From contig CM072151.1 in NCBI GenBank assembly GCA_036850595.1, forward strand, positions 21,863,307-21,927,306: 64,000 nt of DNA, read 5' to 3'. Positions within the stretch are counted from its first letter, which is position 1. Every line of letters starts with the position of its first letter. The position numbers and the translations under genes were made by a program. A model generated the notes under the pieces. It made no database searches. It was not told the origin of the DNA and worked only from the letters and a program-made list of their open reading frames with translations. Shown piece by piece: positions 34,215 through 45,304 of the stretch. The DNA is from Rhyacichthys aspro (taxonomy: Eukaryota > Chordata > Actinopteri > Gobiiformes > Rhyacichthyidae).

Positions 34215-35683
34215 ATATAACCACATTATGGTAAAATGTAGTTACATGATATGATCCAGTGGAATATGGCCATATTTATGTGCATATGTCTTGCATAATT
34301 ATTGTAACAGTTTTGTGTTACAATACCTCCCAGTAAGAAGAAGAAGAAGAAGAAAGGATTTTTTTGAGGGCTTTCCAAAAAGAAATCTGTGCTACTGAGG
34401 GATATGAGACAGTGCATGTTTTTTGGACACATTCAGTCAGAAAACTAGTAGAAAACTAATTAATTGGTTATGTAGACAATCTCATAAAGTTTACCCGAGC
34501 CTTTTGGATGTACAGGACAAACGCTAGGGCAGTGGATAGGAGCAGATTGTGTTTTTGTCAATGAATCTTTGTGTCACATTTTCAGAAATGTAAATTGGCA
34601 GTCATCAGGAATCCATTCCCCCATTCACACACAGGGCTCAGGACATTTGATGTGCAAAACCATATGTTTTCCTTGTTTTTGCTCTTTGTGACATTTCATG
34701 AGGGAATAAAAAATGTTGTAAATGGTTGTTGTGGGAAGCATTACGTGTGAGACATACCTGGGATAATATATCATGCTAATTAGAGGCGCCTCATGTTGAA
34801 AGCTGCTCATCAAACAGTGGTTATTTATGGTAGTTTGAGTTTTTATTCAACATCCAAAATCAAGGGAAGGCAGTGTGTCATGAAGGAAAGCAGAGGATTG
34901 GTGCGTGAATGAGGAGCGCTGGCAGGTGAACAATCAGAGCCAGATGGAAGGTACGGAAATGAGTGAGACGGAACAAAAGACTAATCTTTTTACACTCATT
35001 ACACCACAAAACAATTTAAATTGTCTGAATACAACCTCAAACCAGCCTTTGTCTCTGCCTCTGTTTCCTGTTTTGTGTTGTGCTGAAAAGGTTTCAGCGT
35101 TGCATATACAAACTATATTCACATGCAAATATAAATTATATATTGTTCAGTTGAAGGTATTATTATTCTCTCTAAAGCTATTTTCATTCATGATGCAGTT
35201 TGTCATGATGCACTGTGGTTGGTATATTATAGAAATTACACATTCTATCAAGTTCCCCAACCCACTTTAGCCCACTTTATACCCAGTCATTGACCCAATA
35301 GAGATAATAAGATAATATTAATGCTAGTGTTATTATTTCATTTTTTTATTTAAAGAAACTCTATCTTACCTCTTTCCAACATGACTTCAATTAATCAATT
35401 TTTTATCAGCATCTGATACAGTACTTGTTACTTTTGTATGTGCCATGTGTTAGTCCAGTATGTTCTGAGACTCCAAGGATCTGGGTTTATTTTCGGAATC
35501 GGTTTGTCCCAGTGGGCGTCTGCTGGAGGTCAGTGCAGCGGGCAGCGCTCACAGATGACAGGTCACCAGGGCTCTTCACCAGACGGACCGACAGACACAC
35601 GGACACTGAGGTCAAACAGCGCAAGAACCAACAGAAGTTAAAGCTGAGGGACTTTGATATTATGTTCGTAAGTAATGCAGAGG
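34215..35683. other. Gene-free stretch with a (GAA)n tract and one exon-like segment
   Basis: (AAG)n lies at 34334-34354. At 35480-35670 a CG-richer segment carries overlapping frames and ends near a donor-like 'ttcgtaagtaatg'. Its translation in either frame matches nothing I know and no partner exon was found, so I do not call it a gene. Otherwise AT-rich. Confidence 0.45.
34334..34354. repeat. (AAG)n microsatellite
   Basis: About seven AAG units; read on the minus strand it gives the Phe run of the 68-codon frame at 34226-34432. Confidence 0.93.
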
Positions 35684-35691
35684 GTTTATGG

Positions 35692-36251
35692 CAGTGGTCA
35701 CCAACCTTTAAGGTCTCAGGATCTCCTTCTTTGGTTTTGGTGAAAGATAAACTAAAGCATAATATGAATTGAATTTTATCATACAAACAACTGACATTTG
35801 CAACAACAAGTTCATGCCAGGTCTACTTTATTAATAACCTGACTCCGCCAGAGTCCACAGAAAGGCGCTAATTGTTTTCGTCAAATTAAAAACCCGCCTC
35901 TTCCTGTTCGTGCTGCCACATCATTGGTCACAAGAGTCCAGTGAGCCCATGGTGCGTTGACTCAAGCAGTTTGGTTGGCGCGATACAAGATGGATCTATG
36001 AGAGTTTGGAAACTCCCAAATCTCGCAAGAATCCAGCTGCAGCGCAAGGTTATTTTATTAACACAATTAAAGGATTGTGGGATACATCATATGTAAACTT
36101 TTTGTTTGATTGCTAAGTTGGTCAAAATGTGCTTTGGCAATGTTTGATCAGCGCTGCTTTGGCTGACTTCAGCCAGTTTTTGATGTTTGACCTACCAGCC
36201 AAATGTCAAACGTCTATGTCTAAATTGTGAACAACAGGTTGGTGCCTCCTT
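35692..36251 (+). mobile_element. hAT-like non-autonomous element, interrupted by a second transposon
   Basis: The left end 'cagtggtcaccaaccttta' is a typical hAT terminus. The right end 'aggttggtgcctcctt' (36236-36251) is its diverged complement, 12 of 16 positions matching. The 8 bases outside the ends, 'gtttatgg' (35684-35691) and 'tttaatgg' (36252-36259), agree at 6 of 8, consistent with an old 8-bp hAT duplication. The 218-bp element at 35835-36052 with its own duplication sits inside; without it the host element is about 333 bp, a usual size for a hAT MITE. No transposase is present. The right end is the less certain boundary. Confidence 0.58.
35835..36052 (-). mobile_element. Short copy (218 bp) of the RecQ-relic transposon, nested in a hAT-like element
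   Basis: It has the same left end ('taacctgactccgccag') and the same right roughly 170 bp ('cgcctcttcctgttcgtgct', 'atcattggtcacaagagtcc', 'ccagctgcagcgcaaggtta') as 28628-29126, but the middle of about 280 bp, including the 41-codon frame, is absent. Near-identical 9-mers flank it: CTTTATTAA (35826-35834) and TTTTATTAA (36053-36061). It is therefore an internally deleted sibling that transposed separately. Similarity between the two copies over the right part is high by eye. Confidence 0.78.
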
Positions 36252-36259
36252 TTTAATGG

Positions 36260-38995
36260 AAAATAAGAATATAAATAATAAGACACAAGATGTAGAATTT
36301 AAGATAAACATGAAAATGAAGTGACTGTCATAAGTCTTCATACCAACCATACTTGCCTTGAATTATTATATACATAGCCTTCTTTGAAGGTAATGTGTTG
36401 TATTTCATCAACGCTGATAAAGTTATTCAGCAGCAGAGGTCAGCTCATTGGGTCCACAAATAGAAATGGATTTCCAAGGTCATAGCCCTGGGACCTGAGG
36501 GGAAAGTGCTTATGAATTATTTGATGAAATGCTAATTTATTAGGTCGCGGAATGCCACTGGCATCACTAATACATAAAGCTCAAGATATGACTTAATCTC
36601 GCCTTTAGTCAAAATCTTTTTTTTTAATTAAACACATAAGTTGTGTTTAAGAATAAGGTTCTTTAACTCAAAGTGAGACTTGGTTGTGTGAATTAAGCAT
36701 TGGTTTATTATGCTGTCAAACTGTTGTCAAACAGTTATGCTTTGGCAAAATCGATCAAGAATTCCAGAGTGTGACAGTATTAGAAACCGGTTGCTACAAC
36801 CTGCACTAATTATATGTAGTTTAGTATTCACTCATAGCAGTAAGCAAGATGGCTGTGAAAACAAACAATGCTAATTATTGTTATTTATTGTCTTGAAACA
36901 GTCTCTTCACTCAGAGAACAATAACAACATAACCTACAAACCTAAAGCTATCTTTGCAACACTGACCCCAAGTCACCAAACAACAAACTTGTCCACAATC
37001 TGTTTCCTATTTCTCTTTCGCTTTGACTCTTTATAATCACAAGAAGACACACTTTGATCTCACAGGTTGACATAGATCAGATGAAGGTCTTGGTTTCAGG
37101 TTTCACACTCTGTCATGTAGTTATCGAAAGGTTGCAAAACATCATACAATGTTAGGGGGGCTTAAAGTAATTTTCCCTCTTCTTTAATTGCACTTAGCCC
37201 ATCACTAACCTATCTCTTCAGGCAACAAGAAAGTGTTTAAGGAAATAAGCTGTACAACAAAGGAGTTTAATGCTACAATGCCCCCATAGACAAGGGGTTG
37301 TTACTACATGGCTCCTTTGACAAAGCGCAATGAAAAAATGGAACCAAACCAAATAAGACTGTGGCAACAATGTAGACTTACTCCCATTCTAACTTAAGTA
37401 CAGAACTATAAGGCCAGAAAATAGCTCATAATTGTGCACCACTGTGGAGATAATACCTGCTAGTAGCTACATTTACAGAGAAAACACTGCCCTCTCTGTG
37501 TCTTATTTCATTAACTCCCTGGAAAGAACCTTAAGCATTAACCTTTTTTTTCACAGCAGCCTTTGCTTTCATGTCTATTCTTGCAGTATTATAGGCTAAG
37601 TGCATCTAAATTCTAACACCACCTAACCTTCAGGTATCTTTCTGTAACTCTTTATTTTATATCTGAATTATACACAAATCCCTCTACATTCCAGCATTCT
37701 GTCAACTGCTTGCATTGTCTTCCCCAGAACAATGCTAATAACTTGTCAACTTGTTGCTGCCTCTGTTCTATCGGCATTATTCCGAACCAGTCTGTTGTCA
37801 GATCAATAATAATTACACGATGAAAGGCCTTTTCCACTAATGATTTTACACCGCAGAGCTATATTAGAGCAGTCAGGGTAATAAACATTGCTCTTTTGTC
37901 TGAGGGAAAGAAAAAGGATAAAAATGCAATGGAACAAAAGGCTACGGTCTTGGAAGGTTTCCAATAACAATGCTTCAAGTCTGCAGTTGTGTGTTAATAA
38001 GCACAATGCCGGAGCACTAAAACTGTGTGTAAAAAAACAGTGTGGTATGAATAAAGTGCACACTAAATGGACTGCATTTATACAGTGGGTTTACAGCTTC
38101 TCTACGTGTTTAACAGTGAGCTGGTGTCCACTTACAAATGCACTTTGGTGTGTAAAACTGTACTTTCAAGAGTCTGTTAGTGTACTTCTGAGCAGTACAT
38201 TTTATCCAGTGTGATACAAAGAGCCAGTGTGTGAGAACAGTTAAGAAATGACCGCTGGACACTATACAAAAATAATGGATTTGGATTCATGCCTTTTTAA
38301 TTCAAGCTATTTACTAAAACTTACAAGGTTTACGCCTTCCATTACGCCAGGATAAGTTGTTTTATTCTTATTTACAGACTGTAGTAAGGCATACATTTCA
38401 GTTAACAGACTTCTTGCCTAGTTTAAACATTTATTCAGGAGTTCCAACTATGAAGAAATACTTATTATCACTTATATGTTATTATAATTAGCATGTAAGT
38501 AAGGTATAAATGTTCATTTAAACATTTTTTGTGCACCTTTTGGAATTATTTAGTACCTACAGATTACTTTTGACAGAATGAAGTGTGAAGTAGAACCAGG
38601 CCAAATGAAAGTGCAGTGATGATGCATCCAAAGTATAAAAATGTCTACAGGACTCTCAGACATTAAAACAAGTCATATACTACATAATCTAATCGATTAC
38701 ATTGGAATATTGTATTTTTAGAGTTTTAGATGCTAGTATCCTGTTTGTAGTTTTATAGGAGCCTTTTGTACTAACCTCCTTTTATATTGCAATACCAGCA
38801 TGTATTTGAAGCATTTTGATTTTCATCGTTTTCTCTAAATAGCTACTAAAGAGTCAATTGCTAATTATTCTCTGCTGAAGTGTGACTTGATATTAGACTT
38901 TAAAAATTAACATGATCTCTATCTGGTTTATAAATATTTACACTCCTTTCCCCATAGACATTGTTCCAACATAAGACACTAGGGTTTGCGTGCCA
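36260..38995. other. Gene-free stretch; one CNE-like block
   Basis: About 36460-36610 ('gcttatgaattatttgatga', 'aatgctaatttattaggtcg') has clustered TAAT cores and looks enhancer-like. The rest is AT-rich; frames up to 108 codons are without domains. No mobile-element ends were noticed. Confidence 0.5.
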
Positions 38996-38999
38996 TGTT

Positions 39000-39330
39000 T
39001 CTTTTTACCCAAATGCTCTCACCATGTCTAATGTTCAGTCGCTGCTCAGTGACTGCTTCATCCCAGCTTGAATGAGCAGACTGCCCACTCCAGGTAATTC
39101 TACTCAGTACTCAGCAGAGTGGCTTGAGTGAGATTGAGTCCAGACATTGCTCTTCGATCAGTCTGGAGCAGTGGAAGTCTGCAGCGACACCGTGACAAAT
39201 GCAATTGTTTTAGGTGGCTTAGCGGCTTCTCCGAGCTGGGCTGGAGCAGCTCTGACAGACTGCGAGCCCTCAGAGCGGCTTAATGCAAAAAACAGCTCTG
39301 CCACTGTTTGAGGCTGGGGATGGGATATGA
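39000..39330. promoter_or_regulatory. Candidate conserved non-coding element
   Basis: A GC-richer, repeat-free block with many CTG/CAG half-sites: 'cgctgctcagtgactgcttc', 'gcttctccgagctgggctgg', 'cagagcggcttaatgcaaaa'. No frame extends through it. It contrasts sharply with the AT-rich DNA on both sides. The role is inferred from texture only. Confidence 0.28.
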
Positions 39331-39334
39331 TCGG

Positions 39335-42300
39335 AATTTTAATAAAAGGGCATTATCAAAGGGATAGAACGGATACTTGAGAGAAAAAAGGACTGGTGGT
39401 GAAAGAGAGAATAAACACGCCGATGTGATAAACTGCCAAAGGAAGAGACACTAAGATGCTGTCGGCCAAACGAATGCAATTTCTTACTGTAGACCGCACT
39501 AAGCTTAAGGACATTTAAAGTGAGAGAGAAATGATTGAAAATATCTATAACACACACAGAGGTTGTCATAGATTTCTCATATGGCCACTGCAAAACTCTT
39601 CTTTAAAATAACAGCTGTATTTCTTCTATGTTCTCTTACACAGTTTGTTATTATGTCCATCTTTGACTTACAGTTCTACTCATCAAATAGCAACAGTAAA
39701 TACCAGAAAGAATACAAGTAAAAGTACAGGTTTAAGTAATTACTGTAAAATACACTGATTTATAGTAATTATTTTATCATTTCTAAAACAAATGAATAAG
39801 AAAAAAAGAAATACATGGTGGATTATAGTTTTAATTTCTATATCACTGTATGTGTAAAAAAAATATAAATGAAAAAAAAAAAAAAAAGTATAAGGATTCT
39901 TTGCTTTCCACAATAAATACTGTAGCAAATATAAAAACATTATAATGAACAATAGAAATATGTTGTATGTTTATCTTTTTATCTTCCTATTTTAATTTGA
40001 AACAACAGCAGTAGTCATTACCAGCCACCTCTGAACACACAGGACACGTTGGTGTGTATGAGACATTTTTATGGCTACCATTTTTTTTTTTTATAACTAT
40101 TTTTAATACCAATCCTTTTATAATCTTTCTCATCATTGCTGGTCGAGGCAGGACTTCAACTTTGTCCGTCGGCCTTTGGAGCCCACTGCAGACATGAATA
40201 ATTCAAAGGGCAGTCATTATTTCAAATATGAGAAAAGGAAATTGACTTTATGAAGCTGTCCAAAAGAAGGGACCCGTTGCTCTCACCTGGGAACAGACAA
40301 GCCAATCACCTTGTTAAATCTCTTCTTCACATCTATATTACTTGCTCTGAATAATTTTCATAATTCTAGGAAGGTATTAAATATTACATGAGCCCATCTA
40401 ATTCTGTGGTCCTACCTGAGTTATTCTTACAGATGACTGAGATGCAATAGCAGTGCGCATGTTAATGTGCTCCAACACAGAAATAAAGACAGCTGATGTG
40501 TGTTGAACTCTGATGATTCCACAACAATCTGTTCAATGTTGGAACTCTACAAATATCAGATATGAGAAAGCAACGGATGATGATTTAACAGAGTTTGTAA
40601 TATAGCAGGAGTAATTTATCAGGAAAACTGAAATTAAATGGGCAGTGTGCATTTTTCCATTTATTTTGGAGAAAAAATATCAGGAAATAGCACATCTGTG
40701 GAAGCTCAAAACTTTGATTTGTCTTAGTTTGATGCTACGGATAAATTGCTTCCATTCTATCACATTACAGACATTATATAACGGTAAGATTTACAGACTG
40801 CCAACTGTTTTGATTGATGTAATACAAAAATCTTTCACTTAAGATGAAACCTAGTGGAAAAAGTCACTGAAAACTCCAAACAATACCATGATCAGTGTTC
40901 ATTTTCTGATGCTCAAATGCTTTAAAGTTTGATCAGGCCTTGAGTTTGAAGCCTCTTTCTGTCTTTATATCTGCAGTCCACAAGGAACGCAACGTCAACT
41001 ATAGATGTGGAAGTTATGCTCTATGCTGCAACACAACCAAAACATCTTACTGTTGTCATCCATTATCTGGGAAGTATAAAAAGTGTTCTCACATGTGGTC
41101 AACATGTCACACTGCCCTTATGTGCTCGCTTATGTAGAAAAAAGCAGAAGAAAACAAAAACAAAGAGTAAGGAAACACAAAAGCACCACCATGTGTCATC
41201 GCTCTGCTTCTGTGTTATTGACTGCTCCCATCTGGGGGCGGTGACCACGGCCATGCTTAAAATAAAGGAAAAGCACATTGGATTTTCACTTTATAAACTC
41301 TTTCTTCAAAAGGGCCAAAAGGTTTGTACTGTCTTTCCCTTTGAGACATTAGGGATTTCTTTGATATACTTTTTAAATATCCAAGCTTTATTTATTACAA
41401 TGATAGTATATATTGTGGAAAATGCTGATATGATTTTCCTGGTTGTATTAAGTGCTGTTTGTGATGACCCCTTATGAGCCACAGCTTGTATACTTGATAT
41501 TTTCACATTCAATATTAATGCACTCTTACCTGGAGGGCTGATACAGATGTTTGATGTCCTCTTGTCTTGTCTTGTTTCTCATAATAAGATAAACTCAAGG
41601 TGGAGCCGTGGCAGCTATGACAAATCATAACTTTAATAAAAAAACAAATTTTCTCCTGCTGCAAACATTAAAAGCAACCAGCAAGTATACATGTCATGCA
41701 AAATGTTATTTGTGGCATTTGGTGAGACAGTTGCTCTTTTATGCAAATCACTGCTCTAGTTTTATTGCATTTCTTTTCTATTGCTTGCATATAGTATTTT
41801 CTCTCAAAAATCCAATCTCTGCACTATTTAATGATGAAAATATTGCTATGATGATGAAGAAAATTGAATTGCCCTATTAGTTGATCATTGTCATGTATTG
41901 AGTTTGATGTCGCTCACTGATTGGTCCTGTTTACTGCGAAGAGGGGCCAATCAAATTCCATACTATGTTAATATCGTGTAGCGAAGCATAGACTTAAACA
42001 GTTACAGAAATGAAGCATTGCATATTTGAGGGGTAGATGTAACAATAAAAGGACTTAGTAAAAGTGCATGTGAATTAAAAACAGGTGAGAATAAAGTGTG
42101 TGGGATTAGACAGTAAAAGTTTAGGATTTTGTGATAAAAGCGACTTTTCATTACTTACATTCAGTGTCCAGAACTGTTTTAGAGAGAAAGAAAAAAGAAT
42201 AAAAAGCACAGCAAAACAACAACCAACCAACAAGTCACATGAACTTTTACCACATCCAGTTTTATCCTTTTTTCATCCATTTGCTTTTCGTCTATTCCTC

Positions 42301-43780
42301 CTATGGCATAACACTGGATAAAGATGTATGTTTTCATATGTTTTCCACTCAGGGATTTAAAATGGCCAAAATGCCTGTGGATATTTACACAGACGTCCAA
42401 TCAGAACAATTGGCCTGTGGGTTCTTACTGCTGGCAGTAAGGAAAATACACACTTGTTTGTTGTTCCTCCAATCAGTGGTATGTAACAATCAGCCTACAA
42501 TCTACACTGAGATTTATTTCTTTTATGTTCATGTCAGTTCAAGTTGCTATTCAAAACATAACACTGCAGTACAGCTTCCAGCGTTTAAAACCATTAACAA
42601 ATGTAAATGCAAGAAATTGTGCATGGCTGTTGTAAATAATTTCGGAGTCTATTTTTTAAAGATGTTTTGACTCCATTCATATGATAATTGGTGTTCAAAT
42701 TACTGGTCAAACTAACTTTCTTAATCTGAAATTATGTTAGTAGTATAATAACTATTAGTAACTATTGTTGTGATGCATTTTTCTCTTTCAAGTAAGCATC
42801 ACAATCCTTTCTACTCACTGTTTTTGCATTACTTAGTGTTCATAAAGTCTTTATTGTGAGTGAAATCATTATCTATATGCAAGATTGCTTATAGGTGAAA
42901 GGCAAAGACTCTGTTATTTGAAGGTAAGGTAGAACTAAAGTATAGCAAAGTAGCAGGTATGCAAGTACAAAACAGAAATCATAGTGGAACGCATTTTCTT
43001 ATTATGAATATAGTCATATGATGAACAGCTGAAGGAGAATGTGTATTTCCCTAATGCATTTGGGAGTGTGCAGATGTTTGCAGTCCCAGCATTTCCTCCT
43101 TCTCCCTCAGGCTGGACTCTTACCCCCGAACACTCCAACATTTGAGAATAACCGGTCGACAACAATTGAGTTTTCTGCATGGCTGCGCTCCTACTGGGCA
43201 TTCTGGATGAGTGCTGCGTTGAATGGATGGATAAGCACTTCCATATGAGGCAGCGCCACTGAGGAATAAGGAAATAATCAGGCAGTTGTGTTTTCTATTA
43301 CATATCATACACAACACTGCCATGGAATCTCTCTAGAGTTGAGTTTCGATGTTGCTTTGAGGCGTATTTTTCCCTTCGGCGGTGATTGACTTACGCTGGA
43401 GAGCTGCCATTGATGAAGACACTTCAGATTCTGTCATGTGCTACTTACTGGAGACAGAACCAGCAATTGATGTCATTTTAAACCGAGCACTGGTGGCCAA
43501 ATTAAGATTTCAGTTAAAATTGCTGTGTGTGAAGAGTATTGACTTGTTTGCTCTCACAATAACAGCTGAAGACACAAGAAAACATTGACCATGGATGAGC
43601 TGTGTCAAGACATGTTCAGTTTTAGCTTCAGTGTTTCTTTTCACACCTGACATTACACATTTCTTGTTGTTAATTTCATCATATTGACAAAATAAGTTGG
43701 CTGTCAAAGTTACTGAGATTTGTGTTCCTCCCCTGATAATAGTTGCTTGTATACCACTAAGCTGCACTTTTTTTTAAAAT
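39335..43780. other. Gene-free AT-rich stretch with A- and T-runs
   Basis: A-runs occur at 39871-39886 and T-runs at 40080-40092. The longest frame in the window (156 codons, 41007-41477) lies here; its translation has no recognisable domain and an unbiased composition for AT-rich DNA. A GC-richer part at about 43040-43330 has a CNE-like look. No mobile-element ends were found before the LINE tail at 43785. Confidence 0.5.
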
Positions 43781-43784
43781 ATAT

Positions 43785-45300
43785 TAATGAATGAATATGT
43801 ATTTATTTTGAACATATGATTAAAACAAACACATATTACATTCCAACATAATAATTATTCAGTAACTTAAACTGAAAACACATATTTGGAGGAAGCAGTG
43901 CTTATTTATTCCTACCCCCTTTTTTCCATTTCATTTATTTTAATCCACATTTGACTCCCATTGTGCATACAGATATACACATGCTAATATACAGACATAC
44001 AGTCCCTTTACAGACATACAACCACATTTCAAACTGAATATTCAAGCAACAAAACCAAGTCGCTCCTGTCACTAAATAATTTCTAAAGATGGCTAATACT
44101 CATTCCTCATTAATACTTCTCTAGAAATGTTTTTTTTTTATGTTATTTGTTTTTTGAATTTCTCTTCTAACCCATTCCATAGTCACTCCACTGATTGCTA
44201 TGCTCATGTGTAGAATTGTTGTCGATAATAGGTTCAGTTCACCCCTCAGAGTGTAACCCCCCTACCTTTCTTTGAACATGTTTTGTATATTGACTGGCAG
44301 TAATGTGTTTCTTGCTTTGTACATAGTCTGAGCAGTTTTGAATTTTATTAGATCCATTAATTTTAGTGTTTTTTTCCTTTAAAATAGTGCATTTGTTTGA
44401 TCTCTATATCCAAACTTAAAAACTAGTCCAATAGCAATAGCAATAACAATTTTTTTGTAATGTACACTGCGGTTGGAGGGTGGTTTTGTAGGTTTTACCC
44501 CATATTTCTGTACAGTAATTTGAATACGGTAAAACCAATGAACAGTACAAAGTAAGTAACAAGTTATAGTCCAAGATGTGCTTAGTTTTCCACAGTACTG
44601 CAATACTCTTGGCTATTTTAGTTTTTATATGGCTAATATGAGGTTTCCAGCAGATTTTATGATCTCTTACAGTGGTGGGCAACCTAAGGCCCACATATAT
44701 GCCTTGTACTTTTGCTAAAGCTACCATCATATCTACAAACAGAAAATGTCCATTCACACTTCAAGTTTTTAATATGAAATGGACAGAGATGTTTTTTTAA
44801 CTGAAGTCCAGTCAGTAGCCAGTCAGTATTATTTGCCAGTTTGCAGTTTTCAAAGAACATAATATCAGCCACCACTTTTCCACTAAACATTATACTAACT
44901 AACTTTACAGGTTTTCTTGTGTAATTTGTGTTAGTTTAGTTTATTGGTCCGGCCCGTCTTCAGTTTTTAAAACCCAGTGTGGCCCTTGAGCCAAAAAGTT
45001 TGCCCACCCCTGATCTATAATCACACCCAGAAACTTGTTCACATATACTCTTTCAATACAGACATTGTCTATCATCACTTGTACATCAGCATTTAACTTG
45101 CGATTTCCAAACCAACCAATTTTTGTTTTACTCAAATTCATAGACAATTTGTTCATATCAAACCAACATTTAAATTAATGCATTTCTGTTGTGATTGTTT
45201 CTAACACCTGTTGCTTTTTTTCCCCAGAACAAAGAATACTAGTATCATAGATTAACAGCAGAGTCTTAAAAACGTCTAAATAATAACTTTCTACCAAACA
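43785..45300 (-). pseudogene. LINE (non-LTR retrotransposon) 3' end: reverse transcriptase remnant, interrupted
   Basis: On the minus strand from about 45300 down, the translation shows the catalytic YADD-type block decayed to IYD (codons at plus 45244-45252), followed by TSILCSG, then 'MNKLSMNLSKTK', 'VYVNKFLGVIID', and after an insertion 'HISHIKTKIAKSIAVLWKTK', 'LYCSLVLPYSNYCTEIWG' and 'TNALF'. These are in the order of the C-terminal half of LINE reverse transcriptases of the L2/CR1/Rex1-like kind known from fish. Frameshifts and stops follow. The element ends in an AATAAA-containing 3' region and an ATTC-type tail (plus-strand 'aatgaatgaat' at 43785-43795). The 5' part, endonuclease and active site are missing or broken. 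The clade is not assigned. Confidence 0.8.
44670..45012 (-). mobile_element. hAT-type MITE (343 bp) inserted in the LINE reverse transcriptase
   Basis: The ends are 'cagtggtgggcaacctaagg' at the left and, on the opposite strand at the right, 'caggggtgggcaaactttt' followed by 'ggctcaagggcc', a typical hAT terminus. The flanking octamers ATCTCTTA (44662-44669) and ATCTATAA (45013-45020) agree at 6 of 8. Removing the element and one octamer restores the reverse transcriptase frame across the junction, which independently proves the boundaries. No transposase is present. It arrived after the LINE copy. Confidence 0.85.
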
Positions 45301-45304
45301 GTCA

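Noticed and set aside
35425..35772. Possible exon ending near 'ttcgtaagtaatg'
   Set aside because: A donor-like site exists, but two frames are open, neither translation resembles a known protein, and no partner exon was seen.
41007..41477. Longest open frame (156 codons, +)
   Set aside because: No domain or motif is recognisable, and a frame this long is near what chance gives in 64 kb of two strands.
43382..43588. 68-codon frame with a protein-like balance of residues
   Set aside because: No recognisable family, no splice sites that would link it to partners, and a single short frame is not enough.
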